64,000 nt of DNA from Rhodanobacter sp. C06 (GTDB lineage: Bacteria; Pseudomonadota; Gammaproteobacteria; Xanthomonadales; Rhodanobacteraceae). Positions within the stretch are counted from its first letter, which is position 1; each line of letters begins with the position of its first letter. Positions 53,419 to 62,202 of the stretch are shown here, in pieces. The stretch is taken from contig NZ_MUNP01000040.1 of the NCBI RefSeq assembly GCF_002001105.1, positions 1-64,000 of the forward strand. Direction: 5' to 3'. The notes beneath the pieces were generated by a model. The model saw only the letters and a program-made list of their open reading frames with translations. It searched no databases and had not been told where the DNA came from. The translations under genes were made by a program, and so were the position numbers.

Positions 53419-53829
53419 ATGAACCAAGACCTCGTCATCGAAGTCACCCTCAACACGGACCTGCCCGGCCACTGCTACCTCGTGGTCAACAACGGCAGAC
53501 ACCTGCACGAGTTCAACCAGCACCCCGAGGGTCAGGGCATCTGCTGGACCCTAGTCGGCAACGCCAGCCACGGCGAATTCTGCGCGCTCGACGAGTTCGA
53601 CCCGGGCTTCCGATGGTCCGTCAGCACACCACCCGAAGGCATCTTCCGATCCTTCTCGAGGCCCGCCCCCCACCAGCTCAAGGTGATGAACCACCACACC
53701 GGCAACGGGAGCCGGGGCCACTGGCCATACCTGTTGTTCGCACGCTTCGGCGACCGGGTGTACCAGACGCCGTGGGCGGCCACGAACGGCCCCTCCAACA
53801 CGGCCAATCCCACGATCAAGAACACCTGA
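53419..53829 (+). CDS. Small protein of unknown function in the TIR/SLOG operon
   Basis: A 136-aa protein from ATG 53419 with GGGAG 7 bases upstream. It is predicted mostly beta: LVIEVTLNTDLPGHCYLVVNNGRHLHEFNQ (blocks), ICWTLVGNASHGEFCAL, FRSFSRPAPHQLKVMNHHT and WPYLLFARFGDRVYQT. There is no signal peptide. Longer upstream starts overlap the TIR gene and lack support. I do not recognise the family. It sits between the TIR and SLOG-TM genes on the same strand, so it may be the third component of their system. Confidence 0.7.
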   Translation: MNQDLVIEVTLNTDLPGHCYLVVNNGRHLHEFNQHPEGQGICWTLVGNASHGEFCALDEFDPGFRWSVSTPPEGIFRSFSRPAPHQLKVMNHHTGNGSRGHWPYLLFARFGDRVYQTPWAATNGPSNTANPTIKNT

Positions 53830-53961
53830 CACGGGCCCGTGGCCGGGCCGGCCGACATGCCCGGAACCGGTGGAGTGCTGTGCGCGGCTGCGCTACGGCG
53901 CCTCCGCCATATCCACCGCTAGTGCGCCCCTGCCTGCCCCGCAACCTTCTGGTCGAGGCCG

Positions 53962-55686
53962 ATGCGTATCCAAGAAACCACTACTCCGATCATCGTGCCC
54001 CTGGTCATCGGCGTCACCAGCCACCGCAATCTTGCCGCGAGCGAGATCGAACCGATCCGGCAACGCGTGCGGAGCTTCCTTGCGCGATTGCAGCGCGAGT
54101 ATCCCGGCTTGCCGCTGCTGCTGCTGTCGGCACTGGCCGAGGGCGGCGACCGGCTGGTGGCGCACGAGGCGCTTGCCGCCGGGGCGAAGTTGCTGGCGCC
54201 GTTGCCGTTGCCGCGCGAACTGTACGAGGACGACTTCACCGACCCGGCGTCGCGCGCCGAATTCGATGCCTTGTGCGCCCAGGCCGAAGTCATGGAATTG
54301 CCGCTGCACGCAGACCAGCCGCTGCATGAGGTCGGTTCGCCCGGCACCGCGCGCGACCGCCGCTACGCGCAGGCCGGCATCTACATCGCCAGCCATTGCC
54401 ACATCCTGCTGGCGATCTGGGACGGCAAGCCCTCGACGCGGATCGGCGGTACCGCCCAGATCGTGTCATATCACCTGGACGGCGCGCTGCCCGGACATCC
54501 CAGCCGGCGTCGGCGCGCGCGCCATGCGCTGGGCACCGGCGACGAGCGCCTGCTCTACCACATCGTCTGTTCGCGGGATGCGGCCGACGGCATGCCCGCC
54601 GCCGGCCTGCAGCCGCTGCAGACCGTGTGGCGCAGCGCCGCCACCGCGGTGGCGGCGGATCCGGACAAGCCGGCCGAATTCCAGCGGATGTTCGCGCACA
54701 TGGCCGGATTCAATGCCGACTGCGCCAAATACGCCGCGGCCATCGAGGCCGCCACGGCGGCGCAGCGGCAGGCCCGGGCGAGCGCCGTGGCGGGCATCGA
54801 CCGCCTGTTCCACGCGGCCGACTGGCTGGCCGTCCATTTCCAGCGTCGGGTGCTGCTGGCGTTGCGTTCGACCTATACGCTGGCCGCGCTGATGGGCATC
54901 GCCTTCGCCTGCTACGCGCACCTGCCGGGGCAGAACTACATGATCTACCTGTTCCTGCTGCTGTTCGCGCTCGGTGCCTACGTAGCCGTGCTCGCCCATC
55001 ATCGCGAATGGCATCGCAAGTACCTGGACTACCGCGCGCTGGCCGAGGGCCTGCGCATCCAGTCGTACTGGCGGCGCGCGAACATATCGCTGGGCGGCGA
55101 ACACGAATTCGCGCACGACAACTTCCTGCAGCGGCAGAACGTCGAACTTGGCTGGATCCGCAACGTGATGCGCGTTTCCGCGCTGTACCCGTCGGCCGCC
55201 CCGGCTGCATCCGAGGAAGCCGAGCTGGCCAGCGTCGTCGCGGAATGGGTGGGCGAATCGGGCAAGTCGGGGCAGCTCCATTACTACGAGCACAAGACCG
55301 CCGAGCATGCCGGCCTGCATCACGTCACCGAAACCATCGGGTCGATCAGCCTGTGGGGCGGCATCGCGATCAGCGTGTTTCTCGCCGTGTTCGTGTTCAG
55401 GCTTTCAGACGCGCAGAAGACCGTGCTGGTGACGATGATGGCGGCACTGTCGATCATCGCCGCCGTGCGCGAGGCCTACGCCTACCGCAAGGCCGACAAG
55501 GAGCTGATCAAGCAGTACCGCTTCATGCAACGCATCTTCACCAGCGCGCGAGTGGCGCTCGACCGGACGCACGATCCGGAGGAACAACGCGAGATCCTGC
55601 TTTCGTTGGGCGATGCGGCACTGACCGAACACGCGGAATGGACGCTGATGCAGCGCGAGCGGCAGGTGGAACACGGCAAGCTGTGA
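53962..55686 (+). CDS. SLOG-like nucleotide-sensing protein with four membrane helices
   Basis: A 574-aa protein. Residues 10-150 resemble a SLOG/LOG Rossmann domain: VIGVTSHRNL, LLLLSALAEGGDRLVAHEAL (GGDR at the nucleotide loop), LLAPLPLPRELYEDDF and HCHILLAIWDG. Four helices follow in two hairpins (about 304-320 with 327-346, and 458-480 with 485-502). The segment YLDYRALAEGLRIQSYWRR is typical of SLATT-type two-TM effectors of nucleotide-signalling systems. I infer ligand sensing by SLOG and membrane action by the helices. It follows the TIR and small genes by 132 bp. Confidence 0.78.
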   Translation: MRIQETTTPIIVPLVIGVTSHRNLAASEIEPIRQRVRSFLARLQREYPGLPLLLLSALAEGGDRLVAHEALAAGAKLLAPLPLPRELYEDDFTDPASRAEFDALCAQAEVMELPLHADQPLHEVGSPGTARDRRYAQAGIYIASHCHILLAIWDGKPSTRIGGTAQIVSYHLDGALPGHPSRRRRARHALGTGDERLLYHIVCSRDAADGMPAAGLQPLQTVWRSAATAVAADPDKPAEFQRMFAHMAGFNADCAKYAAAIEAATAAQRQARASAVAGIDRLFHAADWLAVHFQRRVLLALRSTYTLAALMGIAFACYAHLPGQNYMIYLFLLLFALGAYVAVLAHHREWHRKYLDYRALAEGLRIQSYWRRANISLGGEHEFAHDNFLQRQNVELGWIRNVMRVSALYPSAAPAASEEAELASVVAEWVGESGKSGQLHYYEHKTAEHAGLHHVTETIGSISLWGGIAISVFLAVFVFRLSDAQKTVLVTMMAALSIIAAVREAYAYRKADKELIKQYRFMQRIFTSARVALDRTHDPEEQREILLSLGDAALTEHAEWTLMQRERQVEHGKL

Positions 55687-55763
55687 TGGACGGAACTCCG
55701 GGGCGCCTGGCGCGCCCGCCGGATCGTCACGCCTGCCCGTCGCGCCGGTGATCCGGAAGCTGC

Positions 55764-56150
55764 CTACGGCAGCGCATACTCGAACGTGTACGAGTGGCCG
55801 CCCTGCGCGTCGATGTGGATCGCCAGCGTTCCGCTGAGCCCGGCCAGTCCGTCCGTGCCCGAATCCGGCACCACGTTCACCACCAGCACGGCCGCTCCGC
55901 GATCCATCGTGCCCGAATGCTGCAGCACGAAGCCGCCGCGCCGGCCATGCAGCGCACCCACCACGCGCTCCATCGCCACGTAGCCGGCCGAGCCGTCCAC
56001 CGCGCTGCGGTAGGCCAGCATCTCGCCGAGGCTGTGCGCGTCGAGATCGCCGCTGAACTGCTTGTCGAGGCTCATCCGACCCAAGCCGCTGTCGACGGAC
56101 GCGGGCTGCTGCGGCTCCAGTTTCACCGTGAAGGTGCCGGTAGCTTGCAT
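55764..56150 (-). CDS. DUF3224 family protein
   Basis: A 128-aa protein from ATG 56150, preceded by GGAG at 8 bases (ATG 56156 is close by). It matches DUF3224: ATGTFTVKLEPQQP, then MSLDKQFSGDLDAHSLGEMLAYRS, GYVAMERVVGALHGRRGGFVLQHSGTM (blocks) and the C-terminal SGTLAIHIDAQGGHSYTFEYALP. The fold is an allene-oxide-cyclase-like barrel. Function unknown. It is divergent from an AraC gene with 77 bp between starts. Confidence 0.88.
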   Translation of the reverse strand: MQATGTFTVKLEPQQPASVDSGLGRMSLDKQFSGDLDAHSLGEMLAYRSAVDGSAGYVAMERVVGALHGRRGGFVLQHSGTMDRGAAVLVVNVVPDSGTDGLAGLSGTLAIHIDAQGGHSYTFEYALP

Positions 56151-56227
56151 GTGCATTTCTCCATGGGTCATTGACCAAGCCTCTGCGATGATCGCGGCTT
56201 GCGCCCGCGCATTCCAGCACTGCCGCC

Positions 56228-57064
56228 ATGCCGATGATTGGAAAAACACGACACGATCCCGCCATGCCCGCTGACGCACCCCGCGGCGTGCTCCGCGCGC
56301 GGCTGGGCGAAGGCGCGTTCGAGCATGCGCGGCAGGCGCCTGCGCCGGCGCTGGCCGGCTTCGTCGAGCATTACTGGTGCGTACGCTGGGATCTGCTTGG
56401 CCAATCGCCACGCCTGCAGGAAACGCTGCCACACCCGAACGTGCACATGGTGGTCGAGCACGGCGAAGCACGCGTGTGGGGCGTGCACGACGGCCGCTAC
56501 CGCCGCATGCTGGAAGGCCGCGAAACGGTGTTCGGGGTGAAGTTCGCGGCAGGCGGCTTCCGCACCTTCCTGCGCGGCCCGGTGGCGGCGCTGGCGAATC
56601 GTTCGATGCCGGCGCACGAGGTGTTCGGCACCGGCATCGATGCCATCGTGCCGGCCATTCCTGTCTGTGCTGACATCGCCGCGATGGCGGGATTGGTCGA
56701 ACCATTGCTGCTGGCGAAGTTGCCGCTGGCCGATCCGCAGGCGGCACAAGCCCGCGCGCTGGTGGCGCTGGCGGCGAGCGACCGCGAACTGCTGCGCGCC
56801 GAACAACTGGCCGAGCACGCGGGCATGGGCCTGCGCGCACTGCAGCGACTGTTCCGCGACTACGTGGGCGCCAGCCCGAAATGGGTGATCGCGCGCTATC
56901 GCCTGCACGAGGCGGTGGCGCAGTTGCAGACAGGCCATGAACTGCCGTGGGCCGAGCTGGCGCTGGCGCTCGGCTACTACGACCAAGCCCATTTCATCCG
57001 CGACTTCCGCCGCCTGGTCGGTTGCGCGCCGGCGGATTACGCGCGACGCCAGCACGTGCGTTGA
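56228..57064 (+). CDS. AraC-family regulator (DUF6597-type N-terminus)
   Basis: Up to 278 aa from ATG 56228; ATG 56264 is an alternative start. The N-terminal half (LAGFVEHYWCVRWDL, LPHPNVHMVVEHG, FGVKFAAGGFRTFL) is the beta-sandwich found in AraC members of this subgroup. The C-terminal HTH pair is LLRAEQLAEHAGMGLRALQRLFRDYVG and LALALGYYDQAHFIRDFRRLVG. It is divergent from DUF3224, its likely target. Its stop is one base from the end of the convergent MBL gene. Confidence 0.9.
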   Translation: MPMIGKTRHDPAMPADAPRGVLRARLGEGAFEHARQAPAPALAGFVEHYWCVRWDLLGQSPRLQETLPHPNVHMVVEHGEARVWGVHDGRYRRMLEGRETVFGVKFAAGGFRTFLRGPVAALANRSMPAHEVFGTGIDAIVPAIPVCADIAAMAGLVEPLLLAKLPLADPQAAQARALVALAASDRELLRAEQLAEHAGMGLRALQRLFRDYVGASPKWVIARYRLHEAVAQLQTGHELPWAELALALGYYDQAHFIRDFRRLVGCAPADYARRQHVR

Positions 57065-57065
57065 A

Positions 57066-58442
57066 TCAAACCTCGAGCTGCATGCCCGGCTGCGACAACG
57101 TCACCTCGACGCCGTAGCGCTGCTTCAACACCGCCGCCAGCGCCTCGCGCGCCGGGTTCTCGCCATGCGCCAGCGCCACCGGCGGATGGTTGGGGCTGGC
57201 ACCGTACCAGTCCAGCAGGCCTTGCTGGTCGGCATGCGCGGACAGGCCGCCCACGGTGTGGATCTGCGCGCGCACCGGAATCTCCTCGCCGAACAGGCGC
57301 ACGCGCGGCACGCCGTTGACCAGCAGCCGGCCCAGCGTGCCGGCGGCCTGGTAGCCCACGAAGACCACGTGGTTGCGCGCGAACGCGAGGTTGTTCGCCA
57401 GGTGATGACGCACGCGTCCGCCGTTGGCCATGCCCGAGCCGGCAATGATGATGGCGCCGCCGTGGATGCGGTTGATCGCCTTGCTGTCGTCCACGCTCTC
57501 GCTGACGCGCAGGTTCGGCAGCTGGAACGGCTTGATGCGCCCGCGCCATACCGCGGCGGCCTCGGCGTCGAACAGCTCCTCGTGGTGGTCGTAGACCGCC
57601 ATCACCTTGGCCGCCATCGGGCTGTCGAGGAAGATCGTCCACGGCGCGAGGTTCCAGTCCTCGAAGTGCTCCGCGAACCAGTACAGCAGCTCCTGGCTGC
57701 GCCCCACCGCGAACGCGGGGATCACCACGTTGCCGCCGTCGGCGCGTGCCGCGGCGAGGATCTGCCCCAGCTCGGCCACCGTGGCGGCGCGATCCTTGTG
57801 GTTGCGGTCGCCGTAGGTCGATTCCATCAGGATCAGGTCGGCGCGCGGCGGCGGCGCGGGATCGCGCAGGATCGGCGTGCCGCGCATGCCGACGTCGCCG
57901 GTGAACAGCATGCTGCGGCCGTCTGCACGCAATTCGATCATCGCCGAACCGAGGATGTGCCCCGCCTCGTGCAGGCGCACCGTCACGCCCGGCAGGATGG
58001 TCGTGTCGGCTTCGTAAGCGAGCGGGTGCAGCTGCTTCTGCGCGACGACGACGTCCGCCGCCGTGTACAGCGGCCGAACTTCCGGCTCGCCGGGCTTGCG
58101 CTCGCGGTTCTCGCGCTCGGCGTCGCGCTCGGCCAGCGAGGCCGCATCGAGCAGCATGATGGGAAACAGGTCGCTGGTGGCCGCCTGCGTCCAGATCGGT
58201 CCCTTGAAGCCGCGCTTGACCAGCAGCGGCACACGGCCGATGTGGTCGATGTGCGCGTGGCTGAGCGCCAGCGCGTCGATGGAGGCGGGATCGAACGCGA
58301 ACGGCTCGGCGTTGCGCGCCTCCGCGTCGCGGCCGCCCTGCACCATGCCGCAGTCGAAGAGGATGCGCCGGCCGGCGACCTCGATGAGATGGCAGGAACC
58401 GGTGACTTCACCGCCTGCCGCACCGTGGAATTCGATCCGCAT
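57066..58442 (-). CDS. Beta-CASP MBL-fold hydrolase (RNA-processing type)
   Basis: A 458-aa protein with the metallo-beta-lactamase motifs LSHAHIDHIG (HxHxDH), HEAGHILGSA and FTGDVG, followed by the beta-CASP insertion: IPAFAVGRSQELL and the C-terminal GGLSAHADQQGLLDWY. Metal-binding His and Asp are all present. The family includes CPSF-like RNases; bacterial examples are called exonucleases of the beta-lactamase fold, but activity is inferred. It lies 23 bp downstream of dapE on the same strand. Confidence 0.92.
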   Translation of the reverse strand: MRIEFHGAAGGEVTGSCHLIEVAGRRILFDCGMVQGGRDAEARNAEPFAFDPASIDALALSHAHIDHIGRVPLLVKRGFKGPIWTQAATSDLFPIMLLDAASLAERDAERENRERKPGEPEVRPLYTAADVVVAQKQLHPLAYEADTTILPGVTVRLHEAGHILGSAMIELRADGRSMLFTGDVGMRGTPILRDPAPPPRADLILMESTYGDRNHKDRAATVAELGQILAAARADGGNVVIPAFAVGRSQELLYWFAEHFEDWNLAPWTIFLDSPMAAKVMAVYDHHEELFDAEAAAVWRGRIKPFQLPNLRVSESVDDSKAINRIHGGAIIIAGSGMANGGRVRHHLANNLAFARNHVVFVGYQAAGTLGRLLVNGVPRVRLFGEEIPVRAQIHTVGGLSAHADQQGLLDWYGASPNHPPVALAHGENPAREALAAVLKQRYGVEVTLSQPGMQLEV

Positions 58443-58465
58443 GGCCCGCTCCCTTCGTGGTGAAT

Positions 58466-59617
58466 TCAGCCCGCCAGCATCCGTTCGCAAATCGCCTGGT
58501 ACAGATCAGGCAGGCGCTCCAGCTCGGCCACGTCCACGCATTCGTCCACCTTGTGGATGGTCGCGTTGACCGGCCCCAGTTCCACCACTTCGGCGCCCAG
58601 CGGCGCGATGAAGCGGCCGTCCGACGTGCCACCACCGGTGCTCTGCTCGGGCTCCGTGCCGCACAGCTCGCGGCACACGGCCACCACCGTCTCGCGCAGC
58701 TTGCCGCCGGGCGGGGTGAGGAAGGGCTCGCCGGAGAGGTTCCACTCCAGCGCGAAGTCCAGCCCGTGCCGTGTGAGGATCGCCTCGGTACGCGCGCGCA
58801 GATCCTCGGCACGGCTCGCGGTGCAGTAGCGGAAGTTGATCAGCGCGACGAGCTCGCCCGGGATCACGTTGTTCGCGCCGGTGCCCGCATTGAGGTTGGA
58901 GACCTGGAACGAGGTGGGCGGAAAATCCGCGTTGCCTTCGTCCCAGCGCTCGGCGGCGAGTTCCGCCAGCGCGGGCGCGAAGGCGTGGATCGGGTTCAGC
59001 GCCTTCTCGGGATAGGCCACGTGGCCTTGCACGCCGCGCACCGCGAGCGTGCCCGAGAGCGATCCGCGCCGGCCCACGCGGATCAGGTCGCCCAGCGTCG
59101 CCTTCGCCGAGGGTTCGCCCACCACGCACCAGGCCATGCGCTCGCCGCGGGCGCGGAAACCCGCGGCCACCTTGCGCACGCCGTCGAGGTTGGTCGGGCC
59201 TTCCTCGTCGCTGGTGAGCAGCAGCGCCACGCGGCCGGGATGATCGGGATGCGCCGCCACGAAACGTTCCAGCGCCACCGCCATCGCCGCCACCGCGCCC
59301 TTCATGTCGGCGGCGCCGCGACCAAACAATTTCCCGTCGCGAACCACCGGCTCGAACGGCGGGCTCTGCCAGCGATCTTCCGGCCCGCTGGGCACCACGT
59401 CGGTATGGCCGAGGAAGGCCAGCGTGGGGTCCGGCTCCGATGAGGCATGCCCTCCATGCACCGCCCACAGGTTGTCCACCTCGCCATGGCGCTGGTGCTC
59501 GATGCGGAACCCGGCGCGCTGCAACCGTTCCGCCAAGAGCGCCTGGCAACCAGCGTCGTCGGGCGTCACCGAGCGGCGGCGGATCAGTTCGCGGGCGAGA
59601 TCGACGACGTCGGACAT
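58466..59617 (-). CDS. dapE: Succinyl-diaminopimelate desuccinylase
   Basis: A 383-aa M20 metallohydrolase of lysine and diaminopimelate synthesis; it frees LL-DAP from its N-succinyl form. Zinc ligands are in [20 protein letters not shown] and TSDEEGP, with the dimerisation domain in the centre ([22 protein letters not shown]) and [11 protein letters not shown] near the C-terminus. dapD is encoded 2.6 kb upstream on the same strand, with three other genes between them. Confidence 0.96.
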   Translation of the reverse strand: MSDVVDLARELIRRRSVTPDDAGCQALLAERLQRAGFRIEHQRHGEVDNLWAVHGGHASSEPDPTLAFLGHTDVVPSGPEDRWQSPPFEPVVRDGKLFGRGAADMKGAVAAMAVALERFVAAHPDHPGRVALLLTSDEEGPTNLDGVRKVAAGFRARGERMAWCVVGEPSAKATLGDLIRVGRRGSLSGTLAVRGVQGHVAYPEKALNPIHAFAPALAELAAERWDEGNADFPPTSFQVSNLNAGTGANNVIPGELVALINFRYCTASRAEDLRARTEAILTRHGLDFALEWNLSGEPFLTPPGGKLRETVVAVCRELCGTEPEQSTGGGTSDGRFIAPLGAEVVELGPVNATIHKVDECVDVAELERLPDLYQAICERMLAG

Positions 59618-59684
59618 GCGGGAAGCTGGAGATCGGTGATGACGCAGCATATCAGGCGGACGGGTCAGCTCATGGATCGCCGCC

Positions 59685-59709
59685 ATATAGTTGACTAAGT
59701 CAACCATAT
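59685..59709. promoter_or_regulatory. 25-bp MarR-type operator
   Basis: ATAT-a-GTTGAC-taa-GTCAAC-c-ATAT: perfect 6-bp inner arms and matching ATAT ends, 36 bp before the MarR-GNAT start and 68 bp before dapE on the other strand. The form is typical of MarR dimer sites and suggests autorepression. Confidence 0.75.
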
Positions 59710-59744
59710 CGCTAGCATGATGAACTCCAGACAGGAGGCGTGTC

Positions 59745-60680
59745 ATGCCGAAAACCGTCCCGGCCACCCATGTAGAAGCGCTTCGCGCATTCAACCGCTC
59801 TTATACGCGCAGCATTGGCGTACTCGAGGAAGGCTTGTTGTCCAGCCCGTTCTCGCTCACCCAGGCCCGCGTCCTGTTCGAGCTGGCGCAACGCGGCCAG
59901 ACCGGCGCCAACGAGATCGGTGACCACCTTGGGCTCGATGCGGGCTACCTCAGCCGCATCATCCGCGGCTTCGCGAGCGGAGGATTGATCGCACGCAAGC
60001 CATCCTCGCAGGATCGCCGACGCATGCTGCTGTCGCTCACCGCCGCCGGCCAGCGCGCCTTCGCGGAGCTGGATCGCCGGTCCCGGGCCCAGGCGGCGAC
60101 CATGCTGGGCAAACTGTCCAGCACGGACCGCGAACGCTTGCTTGGCAACATGCTCGCCATGCGCGGGGTGCTGGAACCGCCAGCGGAACGCGGCGGGCGC
60201 CTCGTGGTCCGCACCCATCGCCCCGGTGACATCGGCTGGGCGATCGAGCGCCATGGGAGGCTGTACGCGGACGAATACGGCTGGAATCAGGAGTTCGAGG
60301 CGCTGGTGGCCACGCTGTTCGCCGACTTCGCCACCCGCCACGATCCCGCCCGTGAACGCATGTGGATCGCCGAACTCGACGGCATGCGCGTGGGCTGCGT
60401 GTTCGTGGTGCGGAATGCGGACGATCCCGAAATCGCGCAACTGCGCTGCCTGCTGGTCGATCCCGCCGGGCGCGGCCGCGGTGTCGGCCGAAGGCTGGTG
60501 GAACGGTGCATCGCCTTCGCCCGCGACGCCGGCTATCGGGGCATGACATTGTGGACGAACGACGTCCTGCTGGCCGCACGGCATATCTACGAGGCGGCGG
60601 GATTCGCGTTGGCGAAGGAGTACCACCACCACAGCTTCGGCCACGATCTGGTCGGCCAGATCTGGTCGCGCGACATCTGA
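59745..60680 (+). CDS. MarR-GNAT fusion protein
   Basis: A 311-aa two-domain protein. Residues 1-145 are a MarR winged helix ([40 protein letters not shown] in blocks, wing [15 protein letters not shown]); residues 155-311 are a GNAT acetyltransferase ([25 protein letters not shown]-x-G-V-G acetyl-CoA loop). Such fusions are found widely in bacteria as uncharacterised acetyltransferases with their own DNA-binding unit. A clear palindrome overlaps its promoter. Target and acceptor are unknown. Confidence 0.93.
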   Translation: MPKTVPATHVEALRAFNRSYTRSIGVLEEGLLSSPFSLTQARVLFELAQRGQTGANEIGDHLGLDAGYLSRIIRGFASGGLIARKPSSQDRRRMLLSLTAAGQRAFAELDRRSRAQAATMLGKLSSTDRERLLGNMLAMRGVLEPPAERGGRLVVRTHRPGDIGWAIERHGRLYADEYGWNQEFEALVATLFADFATRHDPARERMWIAELDGMRVGCVFVVRNADDPEIAQLRCLLVDPAGRGRGVGRRLVERCIAFARDAGYRGMTLWTNDVLLAARHIYEAAGFALAKEYHHHSFGHDLVGQIWSRDI

Positions 60681-60689
60681 TCCGGCCGC

Positions 60690-61754
60690 TCAACCGGCGA
60701 CCACCGCGCCCAGCACATGCCCCACGCCCCAGGTGATCGCCGCCGCGGCCACGGTAATGGCCAACTGCCGCGCAATCGAGAACAGCACGCTGCGGCCGGT
60801 GAACAGCGATGTGCCGGTGCCGATCAGCGCCAGCCCCACGACGGTAGCGGCCATGCTGCCCAGCATCGCCGTGTGGCCGTGCAGGAACAGGTAGGGCGCC
60901 ACCGCGAACGCCGCGCCGAACGCAAACAGGCAGAACGAGGACAACGCCGCGCTCCATGCCGAACCGCCCAGTTCGGCGGGATCGATGCCCAGGTCCTCGC
61001 GCACCACGGTGTCCAGCGCGGTGCGCGGCGTCTCGGCGAGATGCTCGGCTAGGTGCTCGGCCTCGGCACGACCCAGGCCCTTGTCGCGGTAGATGCCGGC
61101 GATGTGGCGCACACCGTCCTCCGGCGCCACCGCGAGCCGCTCGGCGCGCTCGGTGATCTGCGCCTGGTAGAACTCGCGCGAGCTGTTCACGCTGAGCCAT
61201 TCGCCCAGCGCCATCGAGCAGGCACCGGCGACCAGGCCGGCGAGGCCGGCGAGCAGCACGGCGCGGTCGCTGGCGGCAGCGCCGGCCATGCCCATCACCA
61301 ACGAGGCGTTGGAGACCAGGCCGTCGTTCGCGCCCAGCACGGCGGCGCGCAGCGTGTTGCCGCTCTGCGCACGATGGCTGTGGCCGCGGGCGCTGCGCAG
61401 CTGCGGCGACACGAAGTGGTCGCGGTGGCCGCTGCGGTCCACCGGCGTGGCATCGTGGTCGGCATGTTCCAGCCGCACCACGGTGGGCATCACGAACTCG
61501 GTACCGAAGGCGCGTGCGAACCGACCCAGCACACGCACGCGCAGGCCGATGCGCGGCGGCGGCACGGCGGCGCCCGCCTCGCGCAGGTGCGACTCCCAGA
61601 ACGCCGCGTTGGCCTGCTCGCCCTCGGCGATGCGCCGGTACGCGCGCGCCAGCCGCGCATCGGCGGCCAGCTCGGCCAGCCGCGCGTACAGCGCGGCGTT
61701 GTCGCGCTCGATGCGCAGGTTGATGCGGTAACGGCGGACGTTGCTGGTCGTCAT
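60690..61754 (-). CDS. VIT1/CCC1-family transporter with ferritin-like N-terminus
   Basis: A 354-aa protein. Residues 8-60 form a helix pair like half a ferritin/rubrerythrin domain (IERDNAALYARLAELA and RRIAEGEQANAAFWESHL). The His expected in the second E-x2-H motif is Asn here, so diiron binding is doubtful. Residues 130-354 are the VIT1 membrane domain with about five helices (LRAAVLGANDGLVSNASLVMGMAGA and GLVAGACSMALGEWLSVNSSREFYQAQ). The family carries Fe2+ or Mn2+ out of the cytoplasm. It lies 9 bp from the convergent MarR-GNAT gene. Confidence 0.87.
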   Translation of the reverse strand: MTTSNVRRYRINLRIERDNAALYARLAELAADARLARAYRRIAEGEQANAAFWESHLREAGAAVPPPRIGLRVRVLGRFARAFGTEFVMPTVVRLEHADHDATPVDRSGHRDHFVSPQLRSARGHSHRAQSGNTLRAAVLGANDGLVSNASLVMGMAGAAASDRAVLLAGLAGLVAGACSMALGEWLSVNSSREFYQAQITERAERLAVAPEDGVRHIAGIYRDKGLGRAEAEHLAEHLAETPRTALDTVVREDLGIDPAELGGSAWSAALSSFCLFAFGAAFAVAPYLFLHGHTAMLGSMAATVVGLALIGTGTSLFTGRSVLFSIARQLAITVAAAAITWGVGHVLGAVVAG

Positions 61755-61845
61755 GCAGGTTCGGCGGGCAGGCGGTGGCGCGCAGCCTAGCAACGAAGCC
61801 CCGATGCGGGTGAGGACGGATCGCGTTCCGTCGGTGCGGTGGAGC

Positions 61846-62202
61846 TCAACGCGGAAACAGTTTCTTGAAACCGTTGTCGCTGAAGCCGACGCTGACGCTG
61901 CCGTCCTCCTTGAGCACCACCGGGCGACGGATCAGCGCCGGGTATTCCTTCAGCAGCAAGGTCCACTCCGGATCGCTGCCGGGGTTCTTGCGCTGCGGCA
62001 GCAGGTTGCGCCAGGTGGTGGAGGACTTGTTCACCAGCGCCTCCCAGCCACCGAGCTGCTGCGCCCACAGCTTCAGCGTGGCCGCCGGCACCGGGTTCGC
62101 GCGGTAGTCCACGAACATGTACGGCACCGCGAAACGGTCCAGCCAGTTGCGCGCCTTGCGGCAGGTGTCGCAGGTGGGCAAGCCGTAGAGGATGACGCTC
62201 AT
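61846..62202 (-). CDS. ArsC/Spx-like protein (YffB type)
   Basis: A 118-aa thioredoxin-fold protein with [18 protein letters not shown]-x2-C near the N-terminus, and [10 protein letters not shown] and IRRPVVL in the usual places. True arsenate reductases have a single N-terminal Cys and an Arg triad; the CxxC and the position beside dapD match the YffB-like group found next to dapE in other genomes. The role is unknown; arsenate reduction is not supported. The stop codon of dapD overlaps its start by ATGA. Confidence 0.88.
   Translation of the reverse strand: MSVILYGLPTCDTCRKARNWLDRFAVPYMFVDYRANPVPAATLKLWAQQLGGWEALVNKSSTTWRNLLPQRKNPGSDPEWTLLLKEYPALIRRPVVLKEDGSVSVGFSDNGFKKLFPR

Noticed and set aside
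51132-55686. Calling the TIR/SLOG operon a canonical Thoeris system
   Set aside because: There is no SIR2-SLOG ThsA, both proteins are membrane-anchored, and the TIR protein carries long TPRs. Only a resemblance can be claimed.
61846-62202. Arsenate reductase
   Set aside because: CxxC at the N-terminus, no arsenic genes around it, and coupling to dapD favour the YffB-like group.
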